A DNA stretch of 64,000 nucleotides from the NCBI GenBank assembly GCA_000827325.1, contig KN832873.1, positions 1,378,245 through 1,442,244 of the forward strand, in the 5' to 3' direction. The translations under genes were made by a program, and so were the position numbers. Of this stretch, positions 53,959 to 64,000 are shown in pieces. The DNA is from Oidiodendron maius Zn. Its lineage: Eukaryota > Ascomycota > Leotiomycetes > Myxotrichaceae. Each line of letters begins with the position of its first letter. Within the stretch, counting starts at the first letter, position 1. The notes under the pieces were generated by a model. It was not told the DNA's origin. It searched no databases and worked only from the letters and a program-made list of their open reading frames with translations.

Positions 53959-56718
53959 ATGGCGCTCCAGACGCAACGGCCGGCGGATGTACCTGGCGGG
54001 CACGACGCGACGACTAGGCATCTTGAGGAGCAGGCCGCAGTCGCAGCATTATATGTCACAAAACAAGGGGAAGGATCTCAGGCGAAAACTGGTCAGGAAT
54101 TCTTGGATAGCAACCACAGATTATCCTCTGCTGGTGAGTTCCGCATATCCGAACACCTGCAGGCGCGTTGTGAACAGCTGGTTGACATATATGGTATAGG
54201 CGCTGCGACGTCCCTTAAATACGCCAACCCTCAAGACCTCCCAAGCTTTCCATCTTCCGGTTTAAAGACCTCTGACTCTGCCGCTGGTGCCGCAGCCAGC
54301 TTGGGTTGGGCAGCTCAACGGCCTTTTACACATTGGAAGCCTGATCCATCGACATCCGCGTCTGCGGCTGCTCTGCGCGCAAAAGACTACAAGATGGCAC
54401 CGCTTTGGCAACCTGAACAAAGTGCACATGGGGCGAAGGCTGCTGTACTGGCGCATAAAGGTTCTCTAAAAGTTGATGTTTGGCAGCCTGAGGCTTCGCC
54501 TTGGGGTAATTCAGCGGCTCTGACGGCTTTCAAGAAGTTTGGAGCGGGAGGGTTGTCACCAGTGTTAGATTACGGGTACAATAGCCTAGGCCGCCGGGGT
54601 TCCCTTCTTGCTGCTTCAGGGGCTATGACAAATGGCAGAAGACGGGCTGAATCGACTCCCATTGCCATAGCTTCGAAGATTGAAACTTATCCCGACGAGA
54701 AAAACGCCACCACCAACGCTCTAAGAGCCGCCGAATCAGCCTCGAGGCGACAGATGCGTGCAGGTACTTTCGAACAGGGTGCCATACCTTATACTGCTAT
54801 GCCACGAGAAATGTACACATCTCATCCCCCTGTGGCGCCCGAAGTCGAGGAGATGGATAGACAGCATACCCTGCATGCATCCGCTGTTGCAATGGCCAGG
54901 AACATGTATAGCCAACAGCAAAAGAAATTTGAGGCAGTCTCAGATACACCTCGTAAGAGCCATGGAAGGCGATTCTCAGCATCTACCTCTGGCGATGAGG
55001 TGCAGCCCGCGAGGTTCAGTAATCTCCAAGAAGCGGCTCACAAACTGGCTCAAGAGCGACTTGCAAAACTGCACGATAAGTATACCCAAAATCGCGAGTA
55101 CAGGGACTATTATGCATCGCCTCCACCATTGTCTAGGTTCACAAGCAGAGGTAGAACCAGACGTCGTGCAGCAAGTGACGGTGGTATGAGCCAGGATAAA
55201 TTACAGTCAAACAAAATCCGAGCGCAGATGTCCCACTTTTCTACCAATGTGTCTGAAGTTGATTCAAAGCGACAGAAAGATCGTGAAGCTCTAATAGCTG
55301 CGGCTCAGAGAAATGTTGCGAAGAAACTTCATGGAATGGACGAGAGAGTCTTTGCAGATACAGGAAAAGTACCCCCTTCTCTCCTTAGTGAGTGGGAAAT
55401 GAAAGCCCATGCTGCCGCTCAAGAAAAGAGCGATACTCGTATGGAGAATTATGGCAAAGTCCATATTGGAGGCGGAAAATTCGTTAACCAAAGCGACATT
55501 GATCAAGTTGCACAGAAAAATGTGCAACCAGTTTTGGATGAGATCCAAGAGAAGGCAGAGGCTGAGAAGGCCCGTCAAGCTGCTCTCAAGGCTGAGCAAG
55601 AGACTGAAGCCAGGAAAGCAGGTGAGAAGAAGGCTAGGGACAGAGAATCAAAGGACCTGAACAAAAAGATAAAGCGTGGGTCTAATCTTAAACGAACAGT
55701 TTCAGCAGAATACTAATTTAAAGTAGAGCAAGAAAAGGAAGCCGAGAAAGCTCGAAAGTCGGAGGAAAAGAATGCTAGAAAAGAAGAAGCGAGACTTGTT
55801 AAAGAGAGGAGAAAATCAGCAAAACGTGAGTCACTAGGTGAAGAGTTAGCTACTGCTGCACCAGCTGTGCCTGATGCGCTAGCGGAGCCAAAAGAGCCAG
55901 TTGCGGTCAAGCCCATCGACGCTTCAGAAGAGCCGCTTACCACAACCGCCATGGCCATAGAAGCAGCAACCAGGGAGACAGTCATTACAGATATCATTGC
56001 TACTGAGCCAACGACTACCGAGTCAGATGCTATTCAACCTACTCTATCTGAACCGGCCATAAGTCGGCCCATTATTACTGAGCCCTCAGCTACCACGGGC
56101 GTAGGCACAGGACTCTTGACTATTGGCGATAAGCCTCCGAGGGCTGCACCCCACCCCCCAGTGGCTCAAGAGTCAGAATCTATACCAATCCGGACTTCAA
56201 TGGAAGATGAAGCTAGTTTACGTATGAGAGAGAATGCCGCCAGGACAACTGCAGATGAAGCTCCAAATCGCAAGGTAAAGTCATGGTTCAAGAATAGATT
56301 CTCAAGGAGACTCAGTCGAGGGGCTGAGAAACCTGTAGAGAAAAAACCTATGGAGAAAGAGAAAGAGAGGGGAAAGGAGGAAGGGTTCGTCGGCGGTGCC
56401 GCTTTAGCTGGTGCTAGTTCTAACAACAGCACGGCCAGCTTAGAAAGGCCCAGTTCATCTCGTGACGTTGCCCTGGCTGGTAAGGTCAAAGAAGAGATCC
56501 CAATCGCCGAACCTGGAGAAATTGTAGCCGGGCCTTCTGACCATTGCATGGTCGAGGAAGCACTGGCCCGGACAGCTAAAAAAGAAGCGCCATCAACTGA
56601 CGACGAGTTCCAAGAGGCCAGGGATAGGTTTGATGAGAGTCTTGCCACTCCTCCAACCTTCTCGGCGGTGAAAGAGGCCAGCCCAGTTAGAGACTCGAGA
56701 TTTATTGAGGAAATTTAG
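53959..56718 (+). CDS. EIS1: Eisosome component EIS1
   Basis: Eisosome protein 1, part of the membrane-associated complexes with Pil1/Lsp1 that shape furrows in the plasma membrane. Two exons, 53959-55675 and 55724-56718, 48-nt intron with a TACTAAT branch site, 903 residues. The conserved Eisosome1 domain occupies ~20-560: ATTRHLEEQAAVAALYVTKQ, HLQARCEQLVDIYGIGAATS, repeats of W..P..S..A..AA (AAQRPFTHWKPDPSTSASAA, APLWQPEQSAHGAKAAVLAH, VDVWQPEASPWGNSAALTAF), TNALRAAESASRRQM and HIGGGKFVNQSDIDQVAQKN. A charged helix follows (KEAEKARKSEEKNARKEEAR), then a Pro/Thr-rich disordered tail and a basic patch. The start at 53959 was preferred to an ATG seven codons upstream. Confidence 0.93.
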
Positions 56719-57271
56719 GCATGATCCAGCAAGTCATGTTTTCAGGACTGCTATGACAATACAAAAGAGGTTTTGGTACTTGCTCCGGTTGTAGAGTCGG
56801 TGTTTGGTGTGTCTCGTTTCTTCATCTTGCTTCATGAGTTTTAGGACCAAAGATATCTTTTGGAGTTGTGCAGGAGGCTCTTTACCTCGTCAATGGCTGG
56901 CATTAACGCCACCATACATGCTGTAACATATTGTGGTTTTGGGATAGAATATACCACCTACACGGTCCGAATAACAATACCACTATGCCTCAATTCTAAA
57001 CACTTGATTTTCAACAATGCGATAGATGAAAATTCCTCTCGGACTCTCTCCTTTACTCTTACCCTGCTTCCTACAGCGCTTTGAGTTAGGTCCTGGTCCA
57101 CCACATCACGTGCGAACAAGCTAGCTTCAGCCTTGCAAGTCCACCACTTCGCTTCTTCAGCCGTGTGGAATCCGCTACCACAGCCAGGTATGAGCTGACC
57201 GCATTCAACCCTCAGTACCTATATTATGTTACAACACATATCCATTGCTCTGATCTTCCGTTCTTGTCACC
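56719..57271. other. Intergenic, EIS1 to KIN28
   Basis: 553 nt with EIS1 3' flank and the KIN28 promoter (both genes plus strand). A 74-codon frame at 56860-57084 has no motif. Confidence 0.4.
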
Positions 57272-58518
57272 ATGGCTGTTTCGCCACTTGTCGTACCCCC
57301 GGGATCTGCTGAACGGAGCACAGCAACAACCAGATCGAAGCTCTCCGCAGCACAAGCCTCAAATGGCACAACTCCAGAGCTTCCGCAGGCAGGAAATGGC
57401 ACGGGCTTTGACCTTGCAGAACAGATGAATGAAGACGAGAAAAATAAATACGTCAAAGGTCTGTCGCTCCTCTTAAACCCCATTCCCTAGCTCAGATTTT
57501 TTTAGGCAAGAAGGTCGGAGAAGGAACCTACGCAAATGTCTACCTAGGTCATATAAAGACTGATCCGTCCAAACTCGTCGCCATTAAGAAGATCAAGATC
57601 CAGAAGGAATACACAGAGGGCATGGCTCCCGACGCAATCCGTGAACTGAAGCATCTCCAAGAACTATCCCACCCGAACATAATCTCCCTCCTCTCTGTCT
57701 TCTCCTCCAAAGATCAGAATCTCAACCTCGTTCTCGAATACTTGCCACTCGGCGATCTTGAAATGCTCATAAAGGATGTCGAGGGCGTGCGTTATGGTGC
57801 AGCGGATATCAAAGCATGGATGGGCATGCTTAGTCGCGCAATATGGTTCTGCCACGAGAACTTCGTTCTCCACCGAGACATAAAGCCTAACAACTTGCTC
57901 ATCGCCGCCGACGGCGAAGTAAAACTTGCTGATTTTGGTCTTGCGCGCTCATTCGCGGACCCCTACCGTCAAATGACCTCGAACGTCATCACCCGCTGGT
58001 ATCGGCCCCCGGAACTGCTCTTCGGCACAAAACACTACTCTGGAGCCGTAGATATCTGGTCCGTCGGTCTTGTGTTTGCTGAGCTAGTAATCAGGGCTCC
58101 ATACATAGCGGGCGACACCGAAGTACATCAGGTGTCCCTCATATGCCAGGCTGTAGGAACGCCCACAGAGGAGGTCTGGCCAGGTGTTAGTGCTCTTCCG
58201 GAGTACACGGTCCCAGAGCCCGCCACGCCAGTTCGAGGGAGGGATCACTATCTAGCCATGTTTGGGACGGCAGGGCAAGAAGGCGTGGACCTCTTGATGG
58301 GGATGTTAATCCTAGATCCGAGAAAGCGGATTACTGCTCGAGAGGTATTACACCATTCGTGGTGGGCGAGCGAACCGAAGCCGACGATGAAAGAAGATTT
58401 ACCTAAGAAGAGAGGAGGGGAAGAGAAAATCGGTGAGGACTTGAAGAGAAGACCCGGAATCCTAGATGATGAACGGGGTTCAAAAGTGGCGCGAAGATTA
58501 GACTTTACCTCGAAATAA
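57272..58518 (+). CDS. KIN28: TFIIH kinase, CDK7/Kin28 homologue
   Basis: Cyclin-dependent kinase of the TFIIH complex that phosphorylates Ser5 of the RNA polymerase II CTD. Two exons, 57272-57458 and 57506-58518, 47-nt intron, 399 residues. A 62-residue Ser/Thr-rich N-tail precedes GKKVGEGTYANVYLG (P-loop, 63-77), VAIKKIKIQKEYTEGMAPDA with the catalytic Lys, HRDIKPNNLLI (Asp187), DFGLAR (205-210), the activation segment DPYRQMTSNVITRWYRPPEL with Thr220 in the CDK7 T-loop position, and GTPTEEVWPGV, which is the CDK7-specific GTP-x-x-E-x-W-P segment. The PSTAIRE-equivalent helix is GMAPDAIRELKHLQEL. RWYRPPE instead of RWYRAPE is a variant seen in filamentous fungi. The tail is Lys/Glu-rich. 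Confidence 0.93.
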
Positions 58519-58719
58519 GCGTTTGCATAGTCTTTAGTGATGAAGAGAGCAGGCGCAAGACGGGAGTTTGTTGGCATTTGACGGAGTGTTCGGTTATGAT
58601 AGGCATCAAATCAACAACAAAAGTGAGTTGTTACAAGTTAAGGCTCCCTAGAGCCTGTTTCTATTTATTTAAAATGGGCATCATGAAATATACCTATCTA
58701 CCACTAGCCGCCCTCTAAA

Positions 58720-61506
58720 TCACATGGATGTACACCCAATGCCGTACATCGCCCTCTCCACATCCCTCTTGACATTATACCAATCCGCTCTTCTCTCAGC
58801 AAACTCGTATACCTCTTCTGCTCTAAAAATCCCATGAAAGCGATCTCCGTCTGCAATGATCGTGGCCATCTCTTTTGCATGTTTGGGATCTATGAGATAT
58901 ATCTGACTTAGCTCTCTCAGGGCCTTGAAGTATTGCAGCAAGTCCTGGTTTCGAAGAGTGCGGATGTAGAGGAAATAGATATTCATGTCAGAGATGAGAG
59001 CTATGGCGCCATCGGTTGAGACTCGCTGGCGCTTAAGGTGCTTGCAAAGCACAGTAAAGAGACGCAGGCCGACTTCTTGATTGAAAACGTCTAGCATGGT
59101 CTTGTCTGTGCTGCCTGTCAGCATCTTGGTGTGCGATTCGACAATGCCAACAACTTGTTGCGCGGCCTTGGTAGGCCCGATATCGACATTTGGCACGGCG
59201 CCATCAGCGGGTGCGGTTGGGTTATAATCTGTAGGCATCTGCACCGTTGAACAGATATATTCAATTTCGTCCATAAGTACGTCAATACCTTTGTTCAAGC
59301 CAGCTGCGACCCGCTCATCCAACATCTGCTCAAACTTCTTCTTCGCAGCTCCTGCGGGGTCGAGAAAGTCATTACGGTCAGATAGTTTGTTGGCCACGAG
59401 TTGTTGCTCGTAAAAGACGTCTACCATTTGGGAGATCAGGTCGCCGACGTTCACTAGCTCCAAGAAAGTGACTAATGGTGCCACGCCCTGATGGTGTTCA
59501 CTGACCTCTCTTGGGTTGTAATTTGAGAGATGGTCAACAGCTTTGTCGAATCCGGCCTTTATATGCCTGTTCCCCAGGATTTGGAGAAGGCATATGAATA
59601 TTGCCTCGCATTGCTCACGGGCTTCTTCTCCAGTCTGTCCGCCCAGGCGTACAAACTTTGACGCCCTTTCTATACTCGCTTTAGCGTTATGTGTTAAGAG
59701 GAGTGCGACTTCGATGCTAAATAAAGATCTGATGCCCTCTAGCTTTGAGGCCATCAGCGCTGCTTTAGCGGCTAGTTCATCGGTTGGGGCTTCTGAAGGG
59801 AGTGGAGAGCCAGTCCGCTCAATCGGACCTGACCCAGGTGACTGTGACCTTGGAGTCGCAGAGGTTATAGCGGCAGGAGCCAAGCTAGATCTATTAGGTG
59901 TCGGTTGTGCGGGAGTAGATTTGCCTAGAGAAAAGGGAGATGAGAGCGGTAAGCTTGGTAGAGCGTTGACTGCGTTGACTGGTAACATGACCACTTTCTT
60001 GAAAGAGCTCAAAAAGTCTTTCTTGTCGGCTTGTCGGTTAACGTTGGCCATCAAGTAAGATTCCGTCGTAGCCTCTTCTGCAGAAAGCTTGTTCTCCCAG
60101 TTGCCAACTTCTGTCTCCGCAAGTTTTTTGAAGTAATCAAGCTCATCTTGCAGATATAGATCTACATGTGGCTCGAAGATCTTTGCGACTATGCTCTTGA
60201 ATTTCTCGAGAAAATCATCGCGTGAATTCTTCGAGGGCTTTAATGTTAACCCAAACTGCATAGTCTGCTCAAAAATCCCGGAAACGGCCTGCAGGTACGA
60301 AGGTATACTTCGTGCGTGGGCTTCATCAAATAGAGTGGCGTCATATTCCATTAGCAAATCCTCCGCCACTTTATCCAGGAGAATCTGCAGCACGTCCTCT
60401 CCCTGTGGGAAAACTCGATTGATAATGTCGGCCTGCTCGATTAACTTCTGTGACAGATTATCCAGAAACGCGCGTGATGGCCCAAGCGCTATACTGTCTG
60501 AAGATGCCTGGTTCAGGCAATCCATTGAATTGTGTAAGATTTCTCGGTCTGTGAGAATGGGATGCTTTTGTACGAATAGCTCTATCGCGGCGTGTCCCCC
60601 ATTTAGAATGCCGAGTACGTGAGCATATCTACGCATCCTGCCGTCAATATCCCACGCCTCATAACCATGCTCGAACTCTCTCAGAACTGCATTTTCGAAT
60701 ATTCCGACCATAGTGACGAGCTTCTCCTCCCGCTGTCTCCACCCGTCTGCCCAGTCACTCTTAGCAAATAACTGTAGGTGTGCCAACATCTGCGCCTGCT
60801 GTTCCGGGTCTCGATATACCCTGAATATGACAGGGTCCATATGGCTTTTTGATCTCGCCAGATCTAAATAAAACGGAGCCAGTGCGGCATATATTTTCCC
60901 ATATTCCACTCTCGCAGAGCCTCTAATGGACTTCACGGACGAGAATATGTCTAACAATTCCTCTGGATTAAGCATCGGTGCTCGTGTGATCTGCGTCGGC
61001 TTCGTAACGGATGGTGACAAAGCTAAACTCTCGAATCCGTCAACCACCGGGCTCACAGTCTTTGACACCATCTCAAGAGATCGTTTCTGCCTCTCTTGCT
61101 CAATGCCCGCATCGAACAGTGTCGTGCTCATACTCATTTTTCTCACGCCCCCAGCACCATTCGTCCCGCTCCTCGCGCTCCTCCCGTCCTCCTCAGCCTT
61201 GATCCGCATCATCTCTCTCCTCGCCCGCAGTGCATCCTCGAAGCGCTTCCGCGCCTCCCCGTCGTTCCACACGCCCATGCTCTTGAGTCTCCGCACCCAC
61301 CTGGAGTCCTCGTAGACCATTTCTTGCATGCGTTTCGAGGTACGAGCAAAACTAAGCAGGTCGGGGATCGGGAGATAGTCAAGAATCGTCGCGATAATCT
61401 CGGCGGGAAGGACAGCTTTGCTCTCGTGCATCTGGGTTGTCTTGAGGGACATGATCGGATTTGCTCTCGCCGCGGGGGCCATAGAGGCCCTTTTAAAACT
61501 CGACAT
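58720..61506 (-). CDS. RCY1: Recyclin-1 like F-box/Sec10 protein
   Basis: Endocytic recycling F-box protein, partner of Skp1. Intronless, 928 residues from the ATG at 61506 (CCACCATG context). Residues ~33-62 form the F-box (LPAEIIATILDYLPIPDLLS and FARTSKRM), followed by RWVRRLKSMGVWNDGEARKR. The rest is Sec10-like (exocyst-type helical rods): ELLDIFSSVKSIRGSARVEY, FVQKHPILTDREIL, EYDATLFDEAHARSIPSYLQ, LLLTHNAKASIERASKFVRL, QILGNRHIKAGFDKAVDHLS and the C-terminal IIADGDRFHGIFRAEEVYEF. A Ser/Pro/Thr linker (~525-600) divides the rod. An upstream in-frame TTG (61518) is not a credible eukaryotic start. The C-terminus ends ERAMYGIGCTSM, close to the CaaX (C-x-x-x) pattern known for Rcy1 prenylation: CTSM, with Cys 3 residues from the end. 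Confidence 0.93.
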   Translation of the reverse strand: MSSFKRASMAPAARANPIMSLKTTQMHESKAVLPAEIIATILDYLPIPDLLSFARTSKRMQEMVYEDSRWVRRLKSMGVWNDGEARKRFEDALRARREMMRIKAEEDGRSARSGTNGAGGVRKMSMSTTLFDAGIEQERQKRSLEMVSKTVSPVVDGFESLALSPSVTKPTQITRAPMLNPEELLDIFSSVKSIRGSARVEYGKIYAALAPFYLDLARSKSHMDPVIFRVYRDPEQQAQMLAHLQLFAKSDWADGWRQREEKLVTMVGIFENAVLREFEHGYEAWDIDGRMRRYAHVLGILNGGHAAIELFVQKHPILTDREILHNSMDCLNQASSDSIALGPSRAFLDNLSQKLIEQADIINRVFPQGEDVLQILLDKVAEDLLMEYDATLFDEAHARSIPSYLQAVSGIFEQTMQFGLTLKPSKNSRDDFLEKFKSIVAKIFEPHVDLYLQDELDYFKKLAETEVGNWENKLSAEEATTESYLMANVNRQADKKDFLSSFKKVVMLPVNAVNALPSLPLSSPFSLGKSTPAQPTPNRSSLAPAAITSATPRSQSPGSGPIERTGSPLPSEAPTDELAAKAALMASKLEGIRSLFSIEVALLLTHNAKASIERASKFVRLGGQTGEEAREQCEAIFICLLQILGNRHIKAGFDKAVDHLSNYNPREVSEHHQGVAPLVTFLELVNVGDLISQMVDVFYEQQLVANKLSDRNDFLDPAGAAKKKFEQMLDERVAAGLNKGIDVLMDEIEYICSTVQMPTDYNPTAPADGAVPNVDIGPTKAAQQVVGIVESHTKMLTGSTDKTMLDVFNQEVGLRLFTVLCKHLKRQRVSTDGAIALISDMNIYFLYIRTLRNQDLLQYFKALRELSQIYLIDPKHAKEMATIIADGDRFHGIFRAEEVYEFAERRADWYNVKRDVERAMYGIGCTSM

Positions 61507-61938
61507 GGTGGCAGACAATATTCGGTTGTCTATTGTTAATAACCTGAAGTCACCGAGTCCTCATTTTATGTCAATTGATAAACACCATGCTTGGGAAATT
61601 TTACCAGTGTTGTGGTGAAGTAGTCGCACCGCAGCCTATTCGCTGACTAATATGATCTACGAGGCTGAAAAGCCAAGCCCCCCTTTTCGATCCTTCAAAA
61701 TGCTCTCTTGTCACTATCTGGTTAGATTTCGTTATTTTTGAATTTGAGCATATATCGCACAGAAATGGAAGGGCATTTTATTATCTGTTTCTATTCGTAC
61801 CGTACAAGATAGTGAATATGCCCTACAGAAGATATTTACTAATATCTCAATTAAGGAGAACAAAAACCACCTGCAACGCCGCCATATGATCAATTCAACT
61901 TTTATTATTGTAATATCCTCTCCATAATTAATACCACT
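61507..61938. other. Intergenic, RCY1 to ABCC transporter
   Basis: 432 nt between two minus-strand genes; RCY1 promoter and the transporter's 3' flank. AT-rich, no motif seen. Confidence 0.4.
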
Positions 61939-64000
61939 CTAAGCCTTCAGTTCCTTATCATACTCTTCGAAATCCTCTGGGCGGATCCCACCCTTATCAC
62001 ACATGCCTCTGAAAATGCCTTCTCGCTGATATAATGCATATGGGGTATCTAATTCGGCAATAGTGCCTTGGTCCATGACGCAGATACGGTCATAGTTAAT
62101 AATGGTCTTCAGTCGATGCGCAATGCAAAGAAGTGTCTTGCCCTTAAAGCCAGTGGCAATGGTTTTCTGGATCCTCTCGTCGGTTTCCATATCGACGGAT
62201 GAGGTGGCTTCGTCGCAGACAATAATCTGAGAGCCACGAACTAGAGCGCGTGCCAGAGCCATTAGCTGTCGCTGTCCAAGAGAGAAGTTAAGACCTTCAT
62301 CTTCGACGATTCCATCAAGATGGATGCGGCCTGGTAACGAATCATCCAGGCTTGCGTCTTCGGAAACAAGATCAGATTGACGAAGAGCGGACCAGAGTTC
62401 GAGATCTGTGTGCTCGCTGAAAGGATCTAAATTGCTTCGAATCGTGCCCTTGAAGAGAGTTGGGTCTTGTGGGATGATAGCTAATCGAGACCGGAGATCA
62501 TGGAGGCCAATGGTACTAATATCTAGTCCGTCGATAGTGATCGATCCTCCTGACAATTCTACAAGTCTAAAGAGAGTCGACATGATGCTCGACTTTCCTG
62601 CACCTGTACGGCCAACAATTCCAATTCGCTCTCCGCCCTTGACGTGCATTGACAAGTTATTCAGCACAAGGGGCAGGTTTGCACGGTACCGCATTTGGAC
62701 ATTGTTAAAGACGATCTCGCCAGACTCTGGCCATGACTTGCGCACCTCGATCGTGTGGAGGGGTGCTTCCTCTTCGAGCTTTGTTCCATAATAGTTGAGA
62801 CGTTCTGTGGCATTCATTCCATTTTCGACTTCCGCCAACTGCCTAACTGTGAACTGGATCATCTGGACAATAGACAGGATGTAGCTGAGAACTAAACCAG
62901 CGATAGAGGGCGACACATTAAACCGGGAGGTAACGACAAGGATGCCTGTGACGAACACTAAAATGTTGCCAATGATATCTAATCGTGTCGATAGCCAACG
63001 TTGGTTGGCGAACGTAAGAAAGTAAGCACTATTCATCTGGTCGATGGACTCCCGCAAGTTCGAAACAAAGCGGTCTTTCAGCCCATAAGCTCGAATGCAT
63101 GCTGTGCCAGATATTCCTTCGCTGAATTTGGAAAATACAACAGACCGAAAAACAGATTCAAATCGTTTCATCTCTCGTGCTGACGCGCGATAGTACGCCG
63201 ATGCAAAGACGAAGAGGAAAAAGAGTGGCACGAGCGCAATTGTAAAATAGTGGAAGTACGCGATGATCAGGCCGAAGACGGCTAAGATCTGTGCCACCGT
63301 CAAAAAATACATCCTCATGGCATCTGTCAAGTTGTTGTCCATGACGTCTACGTCTCGAGAGAAGCGATTTGTTATCCGGCCGAGAGGCGTGGTATCGAAG
63401 AATGACATCGGCGCTCGAAGAGCTCGAGTCAGCGCTCGACTGAGCATCCTCTTGCTTGCAGTTGTGCCTAGGAGCGTCAAAGACAAGGCGAAACAGAACA
63501 TGAGAATTGCCTGGACGGCGCCAAGTCCCGCATAGACGCCAATGTAGGTACCGGTAGCGTAACCCCATTTATTAGACGTCCACCAACTCACTAGTAAATG
63601 TTAGCAGTGGATCTGAAATGCAGGATACATGAGACTTACGCCAAAGGCTAGTGGCAATGTTAGCTCCTTGTGAAGCGATGAGCAAACATATGACCAGCGG
63701 GGCAGCAAAAAGGCTGCCAGAGGCGCGCACATAATCAACATAGACGGACAGGGGCACGCTCTTCACTGCCCTTTCTTCTGCTTGCATCAGTCCTGGCCCC
63801 TTTTTCTTCTTCTTGTTCTTTGTATTGTCTTCAACCTGATCCTTCTCATCATCTTTGGATTTCGCTTGCGTGTCTTCTGTTGCCGTCGTCTCCATCAATA
63901 GCTGGAATCCTGCATGCTCCTTCATCAAATTGTCGAAAGTGTCGATAGCTTGGATCTTGCCATCCTCTAACCAGATGATTCTATCACACCGATTAAGAAC
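61939..64000 (-). CDS. ABCC transporter, Yor1 type, C-terminal part
   Basis: C-terminal part of an MRP-type (ABCC) transporter; the 5' end runs off the right edge. Exons 64000-63640 (partial) and 63590-61939, 49-nt intron (GTAAGT..CTAG), in phase. The first exon enters inside or just after NBD1 (HVLNRCDRIIWLEDGKIQAI is the H-loop/end of NBD1). It continues through a Lys-rich linker and EERAVKSVPLSVYVDYVRAS into TMD2 (GTTASKRMLSRALTRALRAP and FFDTTPLGRITNRFSRDVDV). NBD2 has Walker A VGRTGAGKSSIMSTLFR, Q-loop IPQDPTLFKGTIRSNLDPF, signature LNFSLGQRQLMALAR, Walker B QIIVCDEATSS and H-loop LLCIAHRLKTI. Domain order and these sequences fit yeast Yor1-like drug/phospholipid exporters of the plasma membrane. 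Exact substrate unknown. Confidence 0.93.

Noticed and set aside
1-64000. CRISPR array, prokaryotic operon, ribosome-binding sites or rRNA genes
   Set aside because: The window is eukaryotic (spliced genes, ascomycete families); no direct-repeat/spacer array or rRNA sequence seen.

Overview
The window comes from the nuclear genome of a filamentous ascomycete (Pezizomycotina; I cannot fix the class). The evidence is short GT..AG introns of about 45-120 nt that restore conserved reading frames, single-copy eukaryotic housekeeping genes packed on both strands, pyrimidine-rich leaders, and several families largely restricted to filamentous fungi. Coordinates of spliced genes were worked out by hand from splice consensus, phase and family conservation.

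Left part (1-13.1 kb) is accessory-like and partly decayed. It starts with unrecognised sequence and an 850-nt N gap (1388-2237) whose two flanks are the same ~475-bp sequence, probably an unmerged contig overlap. A small intron-rich eL38 ribosomal protein gene sits at 3974-4548 and an ABM-like two-domain protein at 5104-5778. Two secreted-type or carbohydrate-related genes on the minus strand follow, a TagC/P68-like beta-propeller protein and a two-domain GH32 fructan hydrolase. Both are interrupted only by in-frame stops. A NAT9-type acetyltransferase and a multi-exon RING protein close the region.

From 13.8 kb to the end the window is mostly ordinary conserved gene content: serine/threonine dehydratase, a small K/E/R-rich membrane protein, protein prenyltransferase alpha subunit with a long N-terminal extension, mevalonate kinase (ERG12), a 2EXR/F-box-like protein, a TA-flanked MITE (24499-24842), DNA polymerase delta subunit B (POL31), a vacuolar amino-acid transporter (AVT3/4-like), a vacuolar cation-chloride cotransporter (VHC1-like), RNA polymerase II subunit RPB11 with an apparent in-frame N-terminal extension, nitronate monooxygenase, an uncharacterised disordered protein, a frameshifted P450 relic, taxilin, mitochondrial presequence protease (CYM1), a 3'-5' exonuclease, LSM5, a tyrosine/serine phosphatase, eisosome protein EIS1, the TFIIH kinase KIN28/CDK7, recyclin RCY1, and the C-terminal part of an ABCC (Yor1-type) transporter cut by the right edge.

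The genes do not form one pathway. Loose themes are transcription and RNA (RPB11, KIN28, LSM5), membrane and vacuole traffic or transport (AVT, VHC1, RCY1, EIS1, taxilin, ABCC) and isoprenoid/prenylation (ERG12 and the prenyltransferase alpha subunit are neighbours). I found no convincing previously undescribed system. The best leads are the nonsense-interrupted GH32/TagC-like pair, the MITE, the N-terminal extensions of RPB11 and the prenyltransferase alpha subunit, and the unmerged assembly overlap.
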